Below, in pieces: positions 27,112-37,400 of a DNA stretch of 64,000 bases. This DNA comes from Planctomycetia bacterium. GTDB lineage: Bacteria; Planctomycetota; Phycisphaerae; UBA1845; UTPLA1. A model generated the notes under the pieces. It was not told where the DNA came from and ran no database searches. It was given only the letters and a program-made list of their open reading frames with translations. The stretch's first letter is position 1. Each line of letters starts with the position of its first letter. The position numbers and the translations under genes are program-made. The stretch covers positions 124,001-188,000 of the forward strand of contig JABTTW010000003.1 of assembly GCA_015075745.1 (NCBI GenBank), in the 5' to 3' direction.

Positions 27112-28551
27112 ATGCTGTCGGAGGTATTGCACGCCTTGCACCCTGCCGCATTTGTCAATCTTCTCGTCGGCCTGCTCGGGGCCATTGTCGGCAGTTTTCT
27201 AAACGTCGTTATTTACCGATTGCCGCGCGGCATGTCTGTGATGAAGCCGAGCCGGTCGTTTTGCCCCGACTGCTGGACGCCGATCCGTGCCCGACACAAC
27301 ATCCCCATCCTGAGTTGGTTGATGCTTCGGGGAAGATGCTTTTCGTGTCGGAGGCCGATTCCCCTGCGCTATCCCCTCGTCGAGGCCTGCTGCGCGCTGA
27401 TCTTTGTCACCGTCTGGGACCAGCTATTCATCGCCGGGACACTGCCGGGCAAGATGAATCTTCCGCGCGACTGGCCGCTGCAGGTCGGCTATTTCACGCT
27501 GTTTGCCTGCCTCCTCGCTGCCTCGGTCATGGACATCGACACTTACACGCTCGATATCCGGGTGTGTGTGCTGGCGATGGTGGGCGGTGCGGCGGCGCAC
27601 ACGGCGCGGGGACTTTCATCGACGCCACTTGGCACGCTTCCGCCGGCGCTTTGCGCCATTGGAGCGGCCATGGGCCTCACCTGGCTGGTGGTATGGATCG
27701 CGGTCACGATGTTTTCTCGAAGGGCAACCAACGAGGCGGACGACGACCCACCGGTCGAGGAGCCGGAGTCAGGGCAGCACGCGGAGGCTTCGGCTGCGGA
27801 GTCGTTTGCACCGGCGCCGGTTATTCTGATGAGTGTGCTGATCGTCGCACTGGTCGGATGGCAGATTGTCGCACCGGACTGGCCGGCGGGACTGAGACTC
27901 TCCGGCGGCGGCATCAGAGGACTCGTGGCATTCATGGTCCTCTTCTTCATGCTGGTTCTCACCGGCTGGTCCGCGAAACCGGTCGATTCGGAGATTCTCG
28001 AGGAACTGGCGGAGACTCAACCCAGCGCGCGGCGCACCGCTTTCGCGGAGTTGCTATGGCTGATGCCATCTCTGACTGTCGGTATCGCCCTGTTCGCATG
28101 GTTACGCGGCGGAAATCTTCTGGGCGCCGACTGGAGCGACGTGACAAGGCAGCCCTGGCTGCCACACTGGCTGATGACCCACTTTGCCGGGTTGGTCTTT
28201 TCCGTGGGGTCGCTTGTCTGGGGCGCGGCATTGGGCTGGACGGTCCGGATTCTGGGGACTTTTGCATTCGGCAAGGAGGCATACGGCACCGGAGATATCT
28301 ACCTCATGGCCGCCATCGCCGCGGTAGCGGGCATCTGGAATTGTTTTCTGGGCTTCTTCGCTGCCGCACTACTTGCACTTGTCGGGATCGCGGTCATCAT
28401 GATCAAGCGGACACGGCGGGCGATTCCCTTCGGCCCATGGCTGGCCCTTGGTTCGTTCTTATTGCTGGTCCTGGAACGCCCCATGCTGGAGTTCTTTTCG
28501 GCAGCGGGTTCGACACTCTGGAACGTCATTCAGGGTCGCGGCCTGCATTGA
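27112..28551 (+). CDS. pilD: Type IV prepilin peptidase (A24 family), enlarged
   Basis: Cleaves the leader of prepilins and pseudopilins at the membrane. The N-terminal LGAIVGSFLNVVIYRLPRGMSV and the two zinc CxxC pairs (SFCPDCWTPI, RCFSCRRPI) are those of GspO/PilD. The two catalytic aspartates would be in ASVMDIDTYTLD and YGTGDIYLMAA. In the second, the usual lysine after GD-x is tyrosine. The protein has 479 residues, about twice the usual, owing to a large insertion of helices and an acidic linker between the two Asp regions (about 200-370). A pseudopilin gene in this window (58513) could be a substrate. Confidence 0.85.
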   Translation: MLSEVLHALHPAAFVNLLVGLLGAIVGSFLNVVIYRLPRGMSVMKPSRSFCPDCWTPIRARHNIPILSWLMLRGRCFSCRRPIPLRYPLVEACCALIFVTVWDQLFIAGTLPGKMNLPRDWPLQVGYFTLFACLLAASVMDIDTYTLDIRVCVLAMVGGAAAHTARGLSSTPLGTLPPALCAIGAAMGLTWLVVWIAVTMFSRRATNEADDDPPVEEPESGQHAEASAAESFAPAPVILMSVLIVALVGWQIVAPDWPAGLRLSGGGIRGLVAFMVLFFMLVLTGWSAKPVDSEILEELAETQPSARRTAFAELLWLMPSLTVGIALFAWLRGGNLLGADWSDVTRQPWLPHWLMTHFAGLVFSVGSLVWGAALGWTVRILGTFAFGKEAYGTGDIYLMAAIAAVAGIWNCFLGFFAAALLALVGIAVIMIKRTRRAIPFGPWLALGSFLLLVLERPMLEFFSAAGSTLWNVIQGRGLH

Positions 28552-28556
28552 CAACC

Positions 28557-28925
28557 ATGCCAAGCAAGTTCAAGCAAATCATTGTCTATGCGAAGGTTAC
28601 TGGAATGTGCCTTGCGGGGGTCGCTGCGATCCTCGTCGTCTTTATGAATCGAAATTACGAGACCCGCTTCTGGCCGGGGGCGACCGACAGAGACCTCCCG
28701 GTACTTTGGCTGATGCTCGGCAGTGGGGTCTCGTCTGTGATTGCCTTTTGGCTGATTACCCGCATCCGCCGTGTGATGAAGGACGTTGCCGAGCTTGCGA
28801 GAGAGAAAAGGAAAGCCGAGGAAACGGCGGCGCAGGCTCGACGCGCCGCAGAACTTGAGAAGCAGGAAAAACGCATCGACGAGAAACTTACGAAGGCTCT
28901 TGAGGATCAGAAATCACAAGGCTGA
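28557..28925 (+). CDS. Small membrane protein with C-terminal coiled coil
   Basis: A 122-residue protein starting five bases after the prepilin peptidase stop. Two membrane helices (VTGMCLAGVAAILVVFMN and LWLMLGSGVSSVIAFWLI) are followed by about 55 charged residues in a helical, Ala/Glu/Lys/Arg-rich pattern (VAELAREKRKAEETAAQARR), typical of a cytoplasmic coiled coil, as in LapA-domain proteins. No specific function can be given. Spacing indicates the same transcript as the peptidase. Confidence 0.7.
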   Translation: MPSKFKQIIVYAKVTGMCLAGVAAILVVFMNRNYETRFWPGATDRDLPVLWLMLGSGVSSVIAFWLITRIRRVMKDVAELAREKRKAEETAAQARRAAELEKQEKRIDEKLTKALEDQKSQG

Positions 28926-28991
28926 ACCGGCCGCCGATTGTCGTCAGCCCGAATCCCGCCCACGGAACGGGCGATTTTCGGGCAATTCTGA

Positions 28992-29020
28992 TTGACGCCG
29001 GCGCAGGCATCTGATATAGA
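28992..29020 (+). promoter_or_regulatory. Probable sigma-70-type promoter of the Pal/OmpA gene
   Basis: TTGACG (28992-28997), 17 bases, then TATAGA (29015-29020). Both boxes match consensus well and the spacing is ideal. The start codon is about 80 bases further on, leaving a short leader that ends in TTGGAGG. Confidence 0.6.
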
Positions 29021-29098
29021 AACGGGCGCAAAAACTGCCCGTGCTTGCGCCCGGGCAAGAAAATAAGTTGCGACGTTCAACCATTGGAGGAACACACG

Positions 29099-29797
29099 AT
29101 GACACGGATGTTGCGCACCGGCGCCCTTGGTATCGGATTCTGCACATTCGCACTGGCAATGGGCACCGTCGGATGTGGACCAGACGCCAAAGACCAGAAG
29201 ATTGCCGACCTCACTTCCGAAAACGATCAGCTCAAGGGCGAGCTGGAAGACCGCGACCGCAAGTTCAACGATGCCCTGGTACGCCAGGGGGACTCACAGT
29301 CGACCATCGACGAGCTTAACCAGCAGCTTGCCAAACTCCGCGCCGGTCAGGGCAAGGAAGGCGACTGGGTCACGATGCCTTCCTTCGACATGATTTCGGT
29401 GCCGGGTTCGGTGCTGTTCGATTCGGGCAAGGCTGATTTGACGGCCACCGGACGTGCGAAGCTGGCTCAGATCTCTTCCGACATCCGATCCCGCTATTCG
29501 GATCGTGATATTTACGTCTTCGGCCACACCGACAACCAGCCGATCCGCAAGAGCAAGTGGAAGGATAACTGGGAGCTGGGCGCCCATCGCTCGCTTTCTG
29601 TCATCCGCGCCATGCGGGATATGGGCATTCCGAATGAGAGCCTGGTGCAGGCCAATTGCGGCGAGTATCGACCCAAGCTGGCCAACTCGAACGATCGAAA
29701 CCGATTCGCCAATCGGCGTGTCGAGTTCTACGCTGTGAAGAAGGGCAGCTCGGCACTGGATGTCTCCACGGCTCTGCGGTCGACCAGTGATGAGTGA
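29099..29797 (+). CDS. Pal/OmpA-type peptidoglycan-binding lipoprotein
   Basis: A 232-residue lipoprotein (signal ending FALAMGTVGCGPD). Residues 25-85 are a coiled coil (KIADLTSENDQLKGELEDRD). The C-terminal 130 residues are an OmpA domain: PGSVLFDSGKADLT, YVFGHTDNQPI, NWELGAHRSLSVIRAM and ANSNDRNRFANRRVEFYA, with the NRRVE signature that binds diaminopimelate in peptidoglycan. It would tether an outer membrane to the wall. GGAGG eight bases before the ATG at 29099 fixes the start; it has its own promoter. Confidence 0.92.
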   Translation: MTRMLRTGALGIGFCTFALAMGTVGCGPDAKDQKIADLTSENDQLKGELEDRDRKFNDALVRQGDSQSTIDELNQQLAKLRAGQGKEGDWVTMPSFDMISVPGSVLFDSGKADLTATGRAKLAQISSDIRSRYSDRDIYVFGHTDNQPIRKSKWKDNWELGAHRSLSVIRAMRDMGIPNESLVQANCGEYRPKLANSNDRNRFANRRVEFYAVKKGSSALDVSTALRSTSDE

Positions 29798-29929
29798 ATC
29801 GCCTTTGGCTGAGTAGTTCCGGAAGTTAGCGCGCGAGGCCCGATGCAATCTTGTGATGAGTTGCATTGGGCCTTGTGCGTCTTATGATCAGTTCACTAGG
29901 TGGGTCGTTCCTGGGGTGGAGCAGGCTGG

Positions 29930-30550
29930 GTGATCGGGATTCTCGAATATGAGACGGCTGAGGCAGAGGCGGTGCAGACCGCTTTTTCGGCTGTTGGCGC
30001 GAATGCCCAACTCATCAATTCAATCGATCGCCTGGACCGCTGTTCCAAGGTGGTGCTCCCACCGACGTCTTCGTTTCGATCCGCGGTGCGATTCATCCGA
30101 GATCGTGGATTCGTTACGCCGCTCATGCGGGCGATCGATCAGCGTCGGCCGGTCCTGGGGATGGCGCAGGGCCTGCACCTTCTTTTCGACGTGAGTTACG
30201 AAGAAGGCCAGCACACCGGCTTGGGGGTCATTCCGGGAAAGGTTGCGCGCTTTGATTTCGAGGGGCATCCCGTCGAACAGAAGGCGACGTTGCCGCATCG
30301 TGGGTGGAATCAGGTCCACTGGTCGAGGGCTTGTCCCCTCTTTGAAGGCATCGAGTCCGGCGAAAGGTTCTACTTCGATCATTCTTTCCACGCCGAGCCG
30401 CTGGACATTCAACTGGTCGTCGGTCGAAGCAATCACGGCATCGACTTTTCGGCGGCGGTATGGAGCGGCTCGGTTGTTGGAACTCAGTTCCTGCCGGTTC
30501 AATCGGACAGCGCAGGCGCCAAGGTGCTCCGCAATTTCGCGGCGATCTGA
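29930..30550 (+). CDS. HisH homologue lacking the catalytic triad (pseudoenzyme)
   Basis: The fold is that of the glutaminase subunit of imidazole glycerol phosphate synthase: VIGILEYE at the start, LGMAQGLHLLFD, GLGVIPGKVARFD, LPHRGWNQVHW, GERFYFDHSFHAEP and GTQFLPVQSDSAGAKVLRNF. The nucleophile Cys is Ala (GMAQG, A79) where HisH has GxCxG, the catalytic His-x-Glu in QFHPEKS is L-P-V, and the oxyanion PGVGAF is PPTSSF. Glutamine hydrolysis is therefore unlikely. No hisF is adjacent. The GTG at 29930 gives the proper N-terminus. The frame is open, so it is maintained, but the role is unknown. Confidence 0.85.
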   Translation: MIGILEYETAEAEAVQTAFSAVGANAQLINSIDRLDRCSKVVLPPTSSFRSAVRFIRDRGFVTPLMRAIDQRRPVLGMAQGLHLLFDVSYEEGQHTGLGVIPGKVARFDFEGHPVEQKATLPHRGWNQVHWSRACPLFEGIESGERFYFDHSFHAEPLDIQLVVGRSNHGIDFSAAVWSGSVVGTQFLPVQSDSAGAKVLRNFAAI

Positions 30551-30609
30551 TTGGATCTTATTGACTGGTTTTGATGGTCTCCCGATGTGGCATTCGGGGT
30601 ACTTGAAAG

Positions 30610-32256
30610 TTATTCCGCTTCGCCGGAACCGGCCATCATTTTCGAAGGGCGTGTTTCCACTTCGCGTGCACATCGCGGGCAAAGGCTGCGGCCCGCGTCC
30701 TTGGCTTCCGCCTCGGTCTTGAAGAGCAAGACGTTGGATGCACGAATCATCCGGCCGCAATCGGAACTGGGCAGGTGGTACACTTTTCCATGGACGCTGC
30801 CGACGAATTTGAATTGTGACGGGTCGATTAATTCAGGAACCTGCGGCCAGGGAACCTTCGCGTCTTTCAGGGAAGCGAACCGCGAAGTTGACGATGCAAC
30901 CTGATCAGCCTTTGAAACCGGAGAGATCGCTGTCGGCGTCTGCTCCGGCTCCTCCTCGAAATCGGTCTGCGGACTGGCGTACTTTACGACGGGCATCTCG
31001 GCCTGGTTTTGCCGTTCGAGCAGGTCGAGGAAGTAATAGACAACCGTGCCCATCCCAATGACCACGCCGAAGATGGTCGCGACGAGCGCGATGGAAGCAT
31101 GGCTCCGGCGCTGACGAGATTGCTCGTGCGGATCTTCTTCGGCGCAGGCGGTCAGTCGCTCCACCAGGGCCCGCGCCGACTTGAGGCGTTTGGCCGGATC
31201 AACCTGGAGGCAGTCTTCGAGGAGCGATCTGCCGGCGGGCGTAAGCCCTGCGATCTTGTCGAAATCCGGCTGCGGTGGGTCCTGATGCAGGGCGATGAGC
31301 TTTGAACGCGAGTTGGCGTGAATGAGCGGCTTACCCACGAGGGCATACAGCATCACCAAGCCCATCGAATAGACATCGCTGACCGGCTTGGTCCCCTTGC
31401 CCTTGGCGGTTTCGGGGGCGATCCAGCCCAATGAGCCGACGGCCCGGCCGCGCATTTTCTCGCTGGTTTCGTCGTCGCGAACATCGGCGAGGCCGAAGTC
31501 CATGAGCTTAAGATGTCCGTGGCTGTCGAACATCAGGTTGCCCGGCTTGATGTCTCGATGAATCACGCCCCGTTCGTGTGCGAGGGCGAGTGCTCGGGCG
31601 GGGCCGATCATCAGATAGAACAATTCACGCGGCCCCATCGGACCTTTTTGATCGACGTATTCTTTCAGGGTGCCGCCGTCCATCAACTCGAGGGCGAGAA
31701 ACACCTGCCCCTTGTCCTCGGCAACCTCAAAGATGGATACAACGCCGGGATGCTGGAGCTTCGCAACGGCGCGGGCTTCCTGCATGAAGAGTTCCGTGCT
31801 GAGGGAGCCGACGCGGCCGGCGCCGCGCTTGGAACAGTTGAGAATCTTCAGCGCGACGTCGCGACGGAGCTTGTCATCGTGGCCGCGCCAGACGACGCCC
31901 ATACCGCCCTGACCCAGCACCGAAAGAACTTTGTATCTTCCAAGTTGTTGGCCCGCCCATCGCGTGTCGATGGCGACGGAGTTTGCGCCTGCCGACGGGG
32001 GCAAATCAGAGCCGAATCGGCCTGACCCCGAGCCGGAGGAACCGGTCGCCGCGGCGGCGGGAGGATTTGCTCGAAGTTGATTAATGGCGGATGAATCGAG
32101 CTCGCGGGCGCGAAACTCTTCGCGGCAGTTTCGACAGACCAGCTTGCGGCCGAGTAGCCGCCCGGGAAGCCGATAACCCTGCTTGCATGATGGGCAGATG
32201 ACCGCGACTTTGCGTTGTGGGTCACCTGCCTGATCTTTCGCGGTCATGTGGTCCAT
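30610..32256 (-). CDS. Membrane Ser/Thr protein kinase with N-terminal zinc ribbon and C-terminal Ada-like domain
   Basis: Residues about 20-52 form a zinc ribbon (CPSCKQGY...CRNCREEF). The kinase domain (105-375) is complete: LGQGGMGVVWRG, VALKIL lysine, VIHRDIKPGN, LMDFGLAD and WIAPETAKG. One membrane helix follows (ASIALVATIFGVVIGMGTVVYYFL). The C-terminus (about 485-545) has VYHLPSSDCGRMIR...SLCPRCAR, resembling the metal-binding 'YHxxxCxxxxxI...CxxC' module of Ada. It would face outwards and could be a sensory module. The start is chosen at ATG 32256; no clear Shine-Dalgarno. Partners unknown. Confidence 0.87.
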   Translation of the reverse strand: MDHMTAKDQAGDPQRKVAVICPSCKQGYRLPGRLLGRKLVCRNCREEFRARELDSSAINQLRANPPAAAATGSSGSGSGRFGSDLPPSAGANSVAIDTRWAGQQLGRYKVLSVLGQGGMGVVWRGHDDKLRRDVALKILNCSKRGAGRVGSLSTELFMQEARAVAKLQHPGVVSIFEVAEDKGQVFLALELMDGGTLKEYVDQKGPMGPRELFYLMIGPARALALAHERGVIHRDIKPGNLMFDSHGHLKLMDFGLADVRDDETSEKMRGRAVGSLGWIAPETAKGKGTKPVSDVYSMGLVMLYALVGKPLIHANSRSKLIALHQDPPQPDFDKIAGLTPAGRSLLEDCLQVDPAKRLKSARALVERLTACAEEDPHEQSRQRRSHASIALVATIFGVVIGMGTVVYYFLDLLERQNQAEMPVVKYASPQTDFEEEPEQTPTAISPVSKADQVASSTSRFASLKDAKVPWPQVPELIDPSQFKFVGSVHGKVYHLPSSDCGRMIRASNVLLFKTEAEAKDAGRSLCPRCAREVETRPSKMMAGSGEAE

Positions 32257-32385
32257 AAGCGAACGCAATTACCCCGTACCCGCGCACTACCCCTCAGTTC
32301 AATCATACCCCGCTCGCCCGCAATACCAACAGAATCTTGGTGGAATCCGGCCTATTGGGCCCTGGTCGGGGGGGCGATCGCGGGA

Positions 32386-32925
32386 TCAGCCGAGCAAGGT
32401 GCGAAGCTGCTTGAGGAAGCCAAACAATACCGGTCGGGGCAGGGTCGGCATTCCGTAGGCCGCGAGGTCCTCTCCGGCCAGGTCGTCGAGTAAGGAAATC
32501 ACAGCGGCACGGTGCGGCCGCAGTTCGCCCGCCACGGTATCCGCCGCCTCTAACCTTCCCTGGGACATGGCCTCCACATAACGGACAATCAAGGCTGCCA
32601 GTTGCTTCGATGAAGGCGGTGCAGCGGGGGTGGCAGGCGTACCGCGACGCAAGCCCGGTCGGCCCCTGCCGGCGCCTGGCTCGCCCGGGACGGATCTTTC
32701 GTGGAGCAGCCGCTGCTGAACGGCCGCGGCTTCGAGGGCGGCCCGGCGAGCCCGGGCCTCGGCCTCCTCGTCGAACGGCGCCAGCTCCAACTCGTCGGAT
32801 TCCTGCAGGGGGCGACGGATGTAATTCACACCGCCGCAGTGCGGACACTTCCCCTGCTGACCGGCAACCTCGCTGGGCGCTTTGACGAGTTTGTTGCAGT
32901 GTTCGCAGCGGAACTCAATCGCCAC
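32386..32925 (-). CDS. Zinc-ribbon protein of unknown function
   Basis: A 179-residue cytoplasmic protein. Residues 5-31 form a zinc ribbon (FRCEHCNKLVKAP...GKCPHCGG). A charged Ala/Glu/Arg-rich helix and a Pro/Gly linker follow. The last 75 residues look globular and helical (KQLAALIVRYVEAMSQG). It sits between the kinase and der on the same strand, 24 bases after der. The ribbon resembles that of the kinase next door. No enzymatic motif. Confidence 0.7.
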   Translation of the reverse strand: MAIEFRCEHCNKLVKAPSEVAGQQGKCPHCGGVNYIRRPLQESDELELAPFDEEAEARARRAALEAAAVQQRLLHERSVPGEPGAGRGRPGLRRGTPATPAAPPSSKQLAALIVRYVEAMSQGRLEAADTVAGELRPHRAAVISLLDDLAGEDLAAYGMPTLPRPVLFGFLKQLRTLLG

Positions 32926-32949
32926 GGCGTGCCTCCCTTGCGTCGGAGA

Positions 32950-34350
32950 TTATTCCAGCGGCAAAGCATCCGCCCCTTTGTCTCGCGATGGGCTCCGGTT
33001 CACGGCCTCGGGACTTCGCTTCCCGGTATCGGGACCCGATCGCGCCCGCCAAAGCAATCGTACAGGTACCTCCTGGAAGGGTAAAGCTTCGCGGATGCGC
33101 TTCTCGACGAATCGACGATACTGCTCGCGAACGATTGCGGCATTATTGACGAAGAGCACAACCGACGGCGGACAAACGGAGACCTGCGTCGCATAGTATA
33201 TCTTAGGCTGGGCGCCGTGCTTGCTCGACATGGGCTGCTGCGCGGCGACTGTGTCTTCGATGGCCCGATTCAACTGGCCTGTGCTGACGCGCATCCGGGC
33301 CTGATTAAACAGGCTCTGAGCCAGCTCGATGGTTCCCTGTATGTTGCGTCCGGTGAGGGCGGTCGTGAATGCCACCGGCGCGTAGCTGATCTGAGGCATG
33401 GTCTTGGAGAGATAATCCCCATAGTCCTCGGCCGAGGCGTTTCCCTTGGCCAGGTCCCATTTGTTGACCACGACGATGCAGGGCTTGAATTCGTCCACGA
33501 CGTATCGGGCGAGCTTCTTGTCCACATCGGTAATCGGCGCGGTCGAATCAATGAGGAAGAGAACGACATCCGACCGGCGGATCGACGCGAGGGCCCGGTT
33601 ATAGCCATAGAACTCGATGCTGTTGTTCGCCCTGCGCTTGGACTTGGAAACGCCTGCGGTGTCGATGGCCATGAAGGTCCTGCCGTCGATCTCAAACCGG
33701 ACGTCGATCGAATCGCGCGTCGTGCCGGGCACTTCACTGACGATGACTCGTTCCTGGCCGGCGAGGGCGTTAATGAAAGTGCTTTTGCCGACATTTCGGC
33801 GGCCGACCAGTGTGATCTTCATCACCGGGTCAGGCGCTTCCAGAGGTGCGGTTTCGCCCAAGCGACCGACGACTAATTCCAACATTTCGCGGCGACCGCG
33901 ACCATGCAGGGCGGAGATGCAAATCGGCTCACCGAAGCCGAGGGCTGTGAAAATGCTGGCCGACATCTTGTGCTGTTCGACGTCCGCCTTGTTGGCCACA
34001 AGCTGAACCGGGACGGTGACGGTTCGGAGCAGTTTTGCGACCTCCTGGTCGAGCGGCGTGATTTCCTCGCGCACATCGACCACGAAGAGGATCAGCGATG
34101 CGCCGGAAATGGCGAATTGAATCTGCTGTTCAACGTGCTCGGTGAGGTCGTCGGTATCCTCGATGCCGTAGCCGCCGGTGTCGATCAGCTCGAAATAGCG
34201 ATCGTCAATCTCGCAGATGGCGCTGACCCGATCGCGCGTCACGCCCGCCGTCGGGTCGACGATGCTCACCCGCTTCCCGGCCAGCATGTTAAGCAGGGAA
34301 CTCTTGCCGACATTCGGCCGACCAACAATTGCAACAATGGGCATCGCCAT
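32950..34350 (-). CDS. der: Ribosome-associated GTPase Der (EngA)
   Basis: Double-GTPase of large-subunit ribosome assembly. GTPase 1: AIVGRPNVGKSSLLN, DTGGYG, NKAD. GTPase 2 (from about residue 175): LVGRRNVGKSTFIN, PGTTRDSID, DTAG, NKWD. The C-terminal KH-like domain is present with FVNNAAIVREQYRRFVEKRIRE. The tail of about 30 residues is basic and unstructured. A -10-like TAGAAT (34358-34363 on this strand) lies only seven bases before the ATG, so a leaderless transcript is possible. A diverged copy of this 5' end exists at 40128-40229. Confidence 0.95.
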   Translation of the reverse strand: MAMPIVAIVGRPNVGKSSLLNMLAGKRVSIVDPTAGVTRDRVSAICEIDDRYFELIDTGGYGIEDTDDLTEHVEQQIQFAISGASLILFVVDVREEITPLDQEVAKLLRTVTVPVQLVANKADVEQHKMSASIFTALGFGEPICISALHGRGRREMLELVVGRLGETAPLEAPDPVMKITLVGRRNVGKSTFINALAGQERVIVSEVPGTTRDSIDVRFEIDGRTFMAIDTAGVSKSKRRANNSIEFYGYNRALASIRRSDVVLFLIDSTAPITDVDKKLARYVVDEFKPCIVVVNKWDLAKGNASAEDYGDYLSKTMPQISYAPVAFTTALTGRNIQGTIELAQSLFNQARMRVSTGQLNRAIEDTVAAQQPMSSKHGAQPKIYYATQVSVCPPSVVLFVNNAAIVREQYRRFVEKRIREALPFQEVPVRLLWRARSGPDTGKRSPEAVNRSPSRDKGADALPLE

Positions 34351-34435
34351 GTGCTACATTCTATCCGAATATCCGAACTCCGCACGTTCGTCAGCTCGCC
34401 CGATACGACGGCCCGCCACCGGTTCCCTTTCGCCC

Positions 34436-37400
34436 TTAGCCGGCCGAAATATCGTTCGTTGGCGATCCCTTCTTGCCGACGTACAGGAACAATGACGGGA
34501 CGACGATCAGATTCAGACACGTCGAGGAGATCAAACCGCCGAGAATCACCATCGCCATCGGCGTGAGGATTTCCTTGCCGGCCTCCTGACCACCGAAGAC
34601 CAGGGGCAACAGACCGCACCCGGAGGAAATCGCGGTCATTAAAATCGGCACCAGGCGCTCACTCGCCCCCCGCCGCACGGCCTCACGAAAGTCAGTTACG
34701 CCCTCACTTCCCTGCAGGTAGCGGATGTGCGATATCAGCATGATCCCGTTTCTCGTCGAGATCCCGAATACGGAGATGAACCCGATCAATGAGGCCACAT
34801 TTAGAATGCCGCCCGATGCATAGACACCCGCGACGCCGCCGATCAGGGCCAACGGCAGGTTCAGTAAAATGAACAATGCATCCGCCGCTGAATGAAAGGC
34901 CATGTGCAGACAGAATCCCACTCCCACGATCACCACAATGGAAAGCCAGGTCAGTGTTCGTGTCGTCTGTTGGGCGCTCTCAAACTGGCCGCCGTATTCG
35001 ACGAAATAGCCCGGCGGCATCGGAACCTCGTCGGCGATCCGGCCCTGCAATTCTTCGACCACCCCCGCCACATCGCGACCGGCCACATTGCACATCACCA
35101 CGCCCTTCCGCTGAACGTTCTCCCGGTTGATGAAATTCGGCGACGCCTCTTCACGAATGTCCGCTACGGCCCCAAGCGGAACGTAGTATCCCTTGGGGGA
35201 ACTGAGCGGCATCCGGTCCAGCTTGTCCTCCGACCACGCCTCCGGCCCTCCCAATTGAACGACACATTCAAACCCCACGCGCCCCTCAAATAGCCGCCCA
35301 GCGGGGATGCCCCGAAAGGAGGCCCGCAACGTTTCGGCAACATCAGCCGGACGCAGTTCGTGGCGGGCCATCGCCTTTCGATTGAATTCGTATCGAACGG
35401 TCGCCACATCGACTTGCTGCTCCTGGGCAAGGTCCACGACGCCATCGATCTGGGCGAGAACGAATTGAATCTGTGTCGCCAATTGACGAAGTCGGCTTAG
35501 GTCTTCGCCAAACACCTTCACGGCAATGCTCGCCTTCGTGCCGGACAACATGTGATCGATCCGATGGCCGATCGGCTGACCGATGGTCGCCCGAATACCG
35601 GGAATCATTGCCAAGTCAGAGCGAATCTCAGCCAGCAACTCGTCTCGACTTCGCGGCGTCCGGCCGACGCGCTTTGCGGCCTCCATATCGAGTGTGAGAT
35701 CAATCTCGCTTGCCTCGACGCCCTGAACGTGCTCGTCAAGTTCGGCGCGACCGGTACGACGACCGATGGCAGCCACCTCCGGCTGGTTCATCAGTGTTTT
35801 TTCAACGATGGCCGCCAGCCGATCGCTCTCCTCCAACGACGTACCGGGCGCCGTAACCGTGCTGACCACCAAAGCGCCCTCGTTAAACGGCGGAAGAAAA
35901 TCATGCCCAAAGCGAACCACGGCTATGATTGCGATTGCCGTAAGAACGAGTGCGACCGCCGCGACTCGGACTGGAGCATCAAGTGCCCAATGTAACGGGC
36001 GATCGTACCAGTCCATCATTCGGCCGCTGAATCCCGATGCGTGAGGCTTGACGATGGTCACACTGCCGGGCAGCAAATAAAAGCACAAGACCGGCGTAAG
36101 TGTCAGCGCGACGAAAAGCGATGCCGCCAGGGACACTGAAAACGCAACCCCCAGAGGCCGCAGCAACCTACCCTCAACCCCTGAGAGAAAGAAAATCGGC
36201 GTGAAGACGAGCAGAATGATGAGCGTCGCGAATGCAATCGAGTTTCTGACCTCTGCACTGGCCGAAAAAACGACCTCGATCGGCGAGCGTCGGGCCCCTT
36301 TTAAGACCGTGGCATTCTCACGAAGACGACGAACCACGTTTTCCACGTCGATGATCGCGTCGTCCACCACCATTCCGATGGCAATCGCCATCCCCCCGAG
36401 GGTCATGGTGTTGATCCCCGCTCCGATGTATCGAAGCACCAGGATCGCCGCCAGAAGCGAAAGCGGCATCGCAAGTAGCGTAATGAGGCTGGCCCTCATG
36501 CTCGCCAGAAACACCACCACCGTCAGGACGACGATGATACTGCCGTCGCGCACGGCCTCGCTTGTACTCGTCACTGCGCTCTCTATAAACCGAGACTGGC
36601 GAAACAAGTCCCGGTTGATGTGCATTCCTTCGGGCAATGAAGTCGCAATTTCATCCAGGGCGCGGTCAACCCGGGTCGTGAGTTCCAGGGTGTTGGCGCC
36701 GGGTTGCTTGTGAATGGCGATGACCACACCGGGCTCGGTGATGGGCGCCCAATCTTCAGCGCGGCGGGAGGACGAGCCCGTACCACGTTTGACGGCGGCA
36801 CCGATCTGCACGACTCCGAGATCACCTACCGTAATCGGTCGACCGTCTCGGACCGCGACCACGGTCTCGCGAATATCGCGTTCGTCCTTGAACCTTCCGA
36901 TTCCCTGAACGACGGACTCCTGCGCCTCCTGAATGAAGAATCCCGGCGATACATTTTCGTTGGAGGAATTAAGGGCATGCACGACGTCATTAACTGCGAG
37001 CCGATATGCCTGAATGCGGGTCGGCGAGAGTACCACCTGATACTGCTTCTCATCGCCGCCCAAGGCGATCACCTGCGAAACACCGCCGACGGCGAGCAGC
37101 CTTTGGCGGAGGTTCACGCCCGCAAATGTGCGCAACTCCATTGGGGAGTGCTTGTCCGAGGTCAGGGACATGAACATGATCTCGCCCATGATCGATGACG
37201 TGGGCACCATGACCGGCGTCGATACCTGAGGCGGCAGATTCCCCGACACCGTCGCGAGACGCTCGGTAACGGTTTGCCGGGCGCGATGGATCTCCGTCCC
37301 CCACTCGAACTCCACCCAGACGACGGCAATCCCGACGGCACTCGCGGAGCGGACGCGCCGAACGTCAGCCGCGCCGTTCAATGCCGTCTCAATAGGAAAC

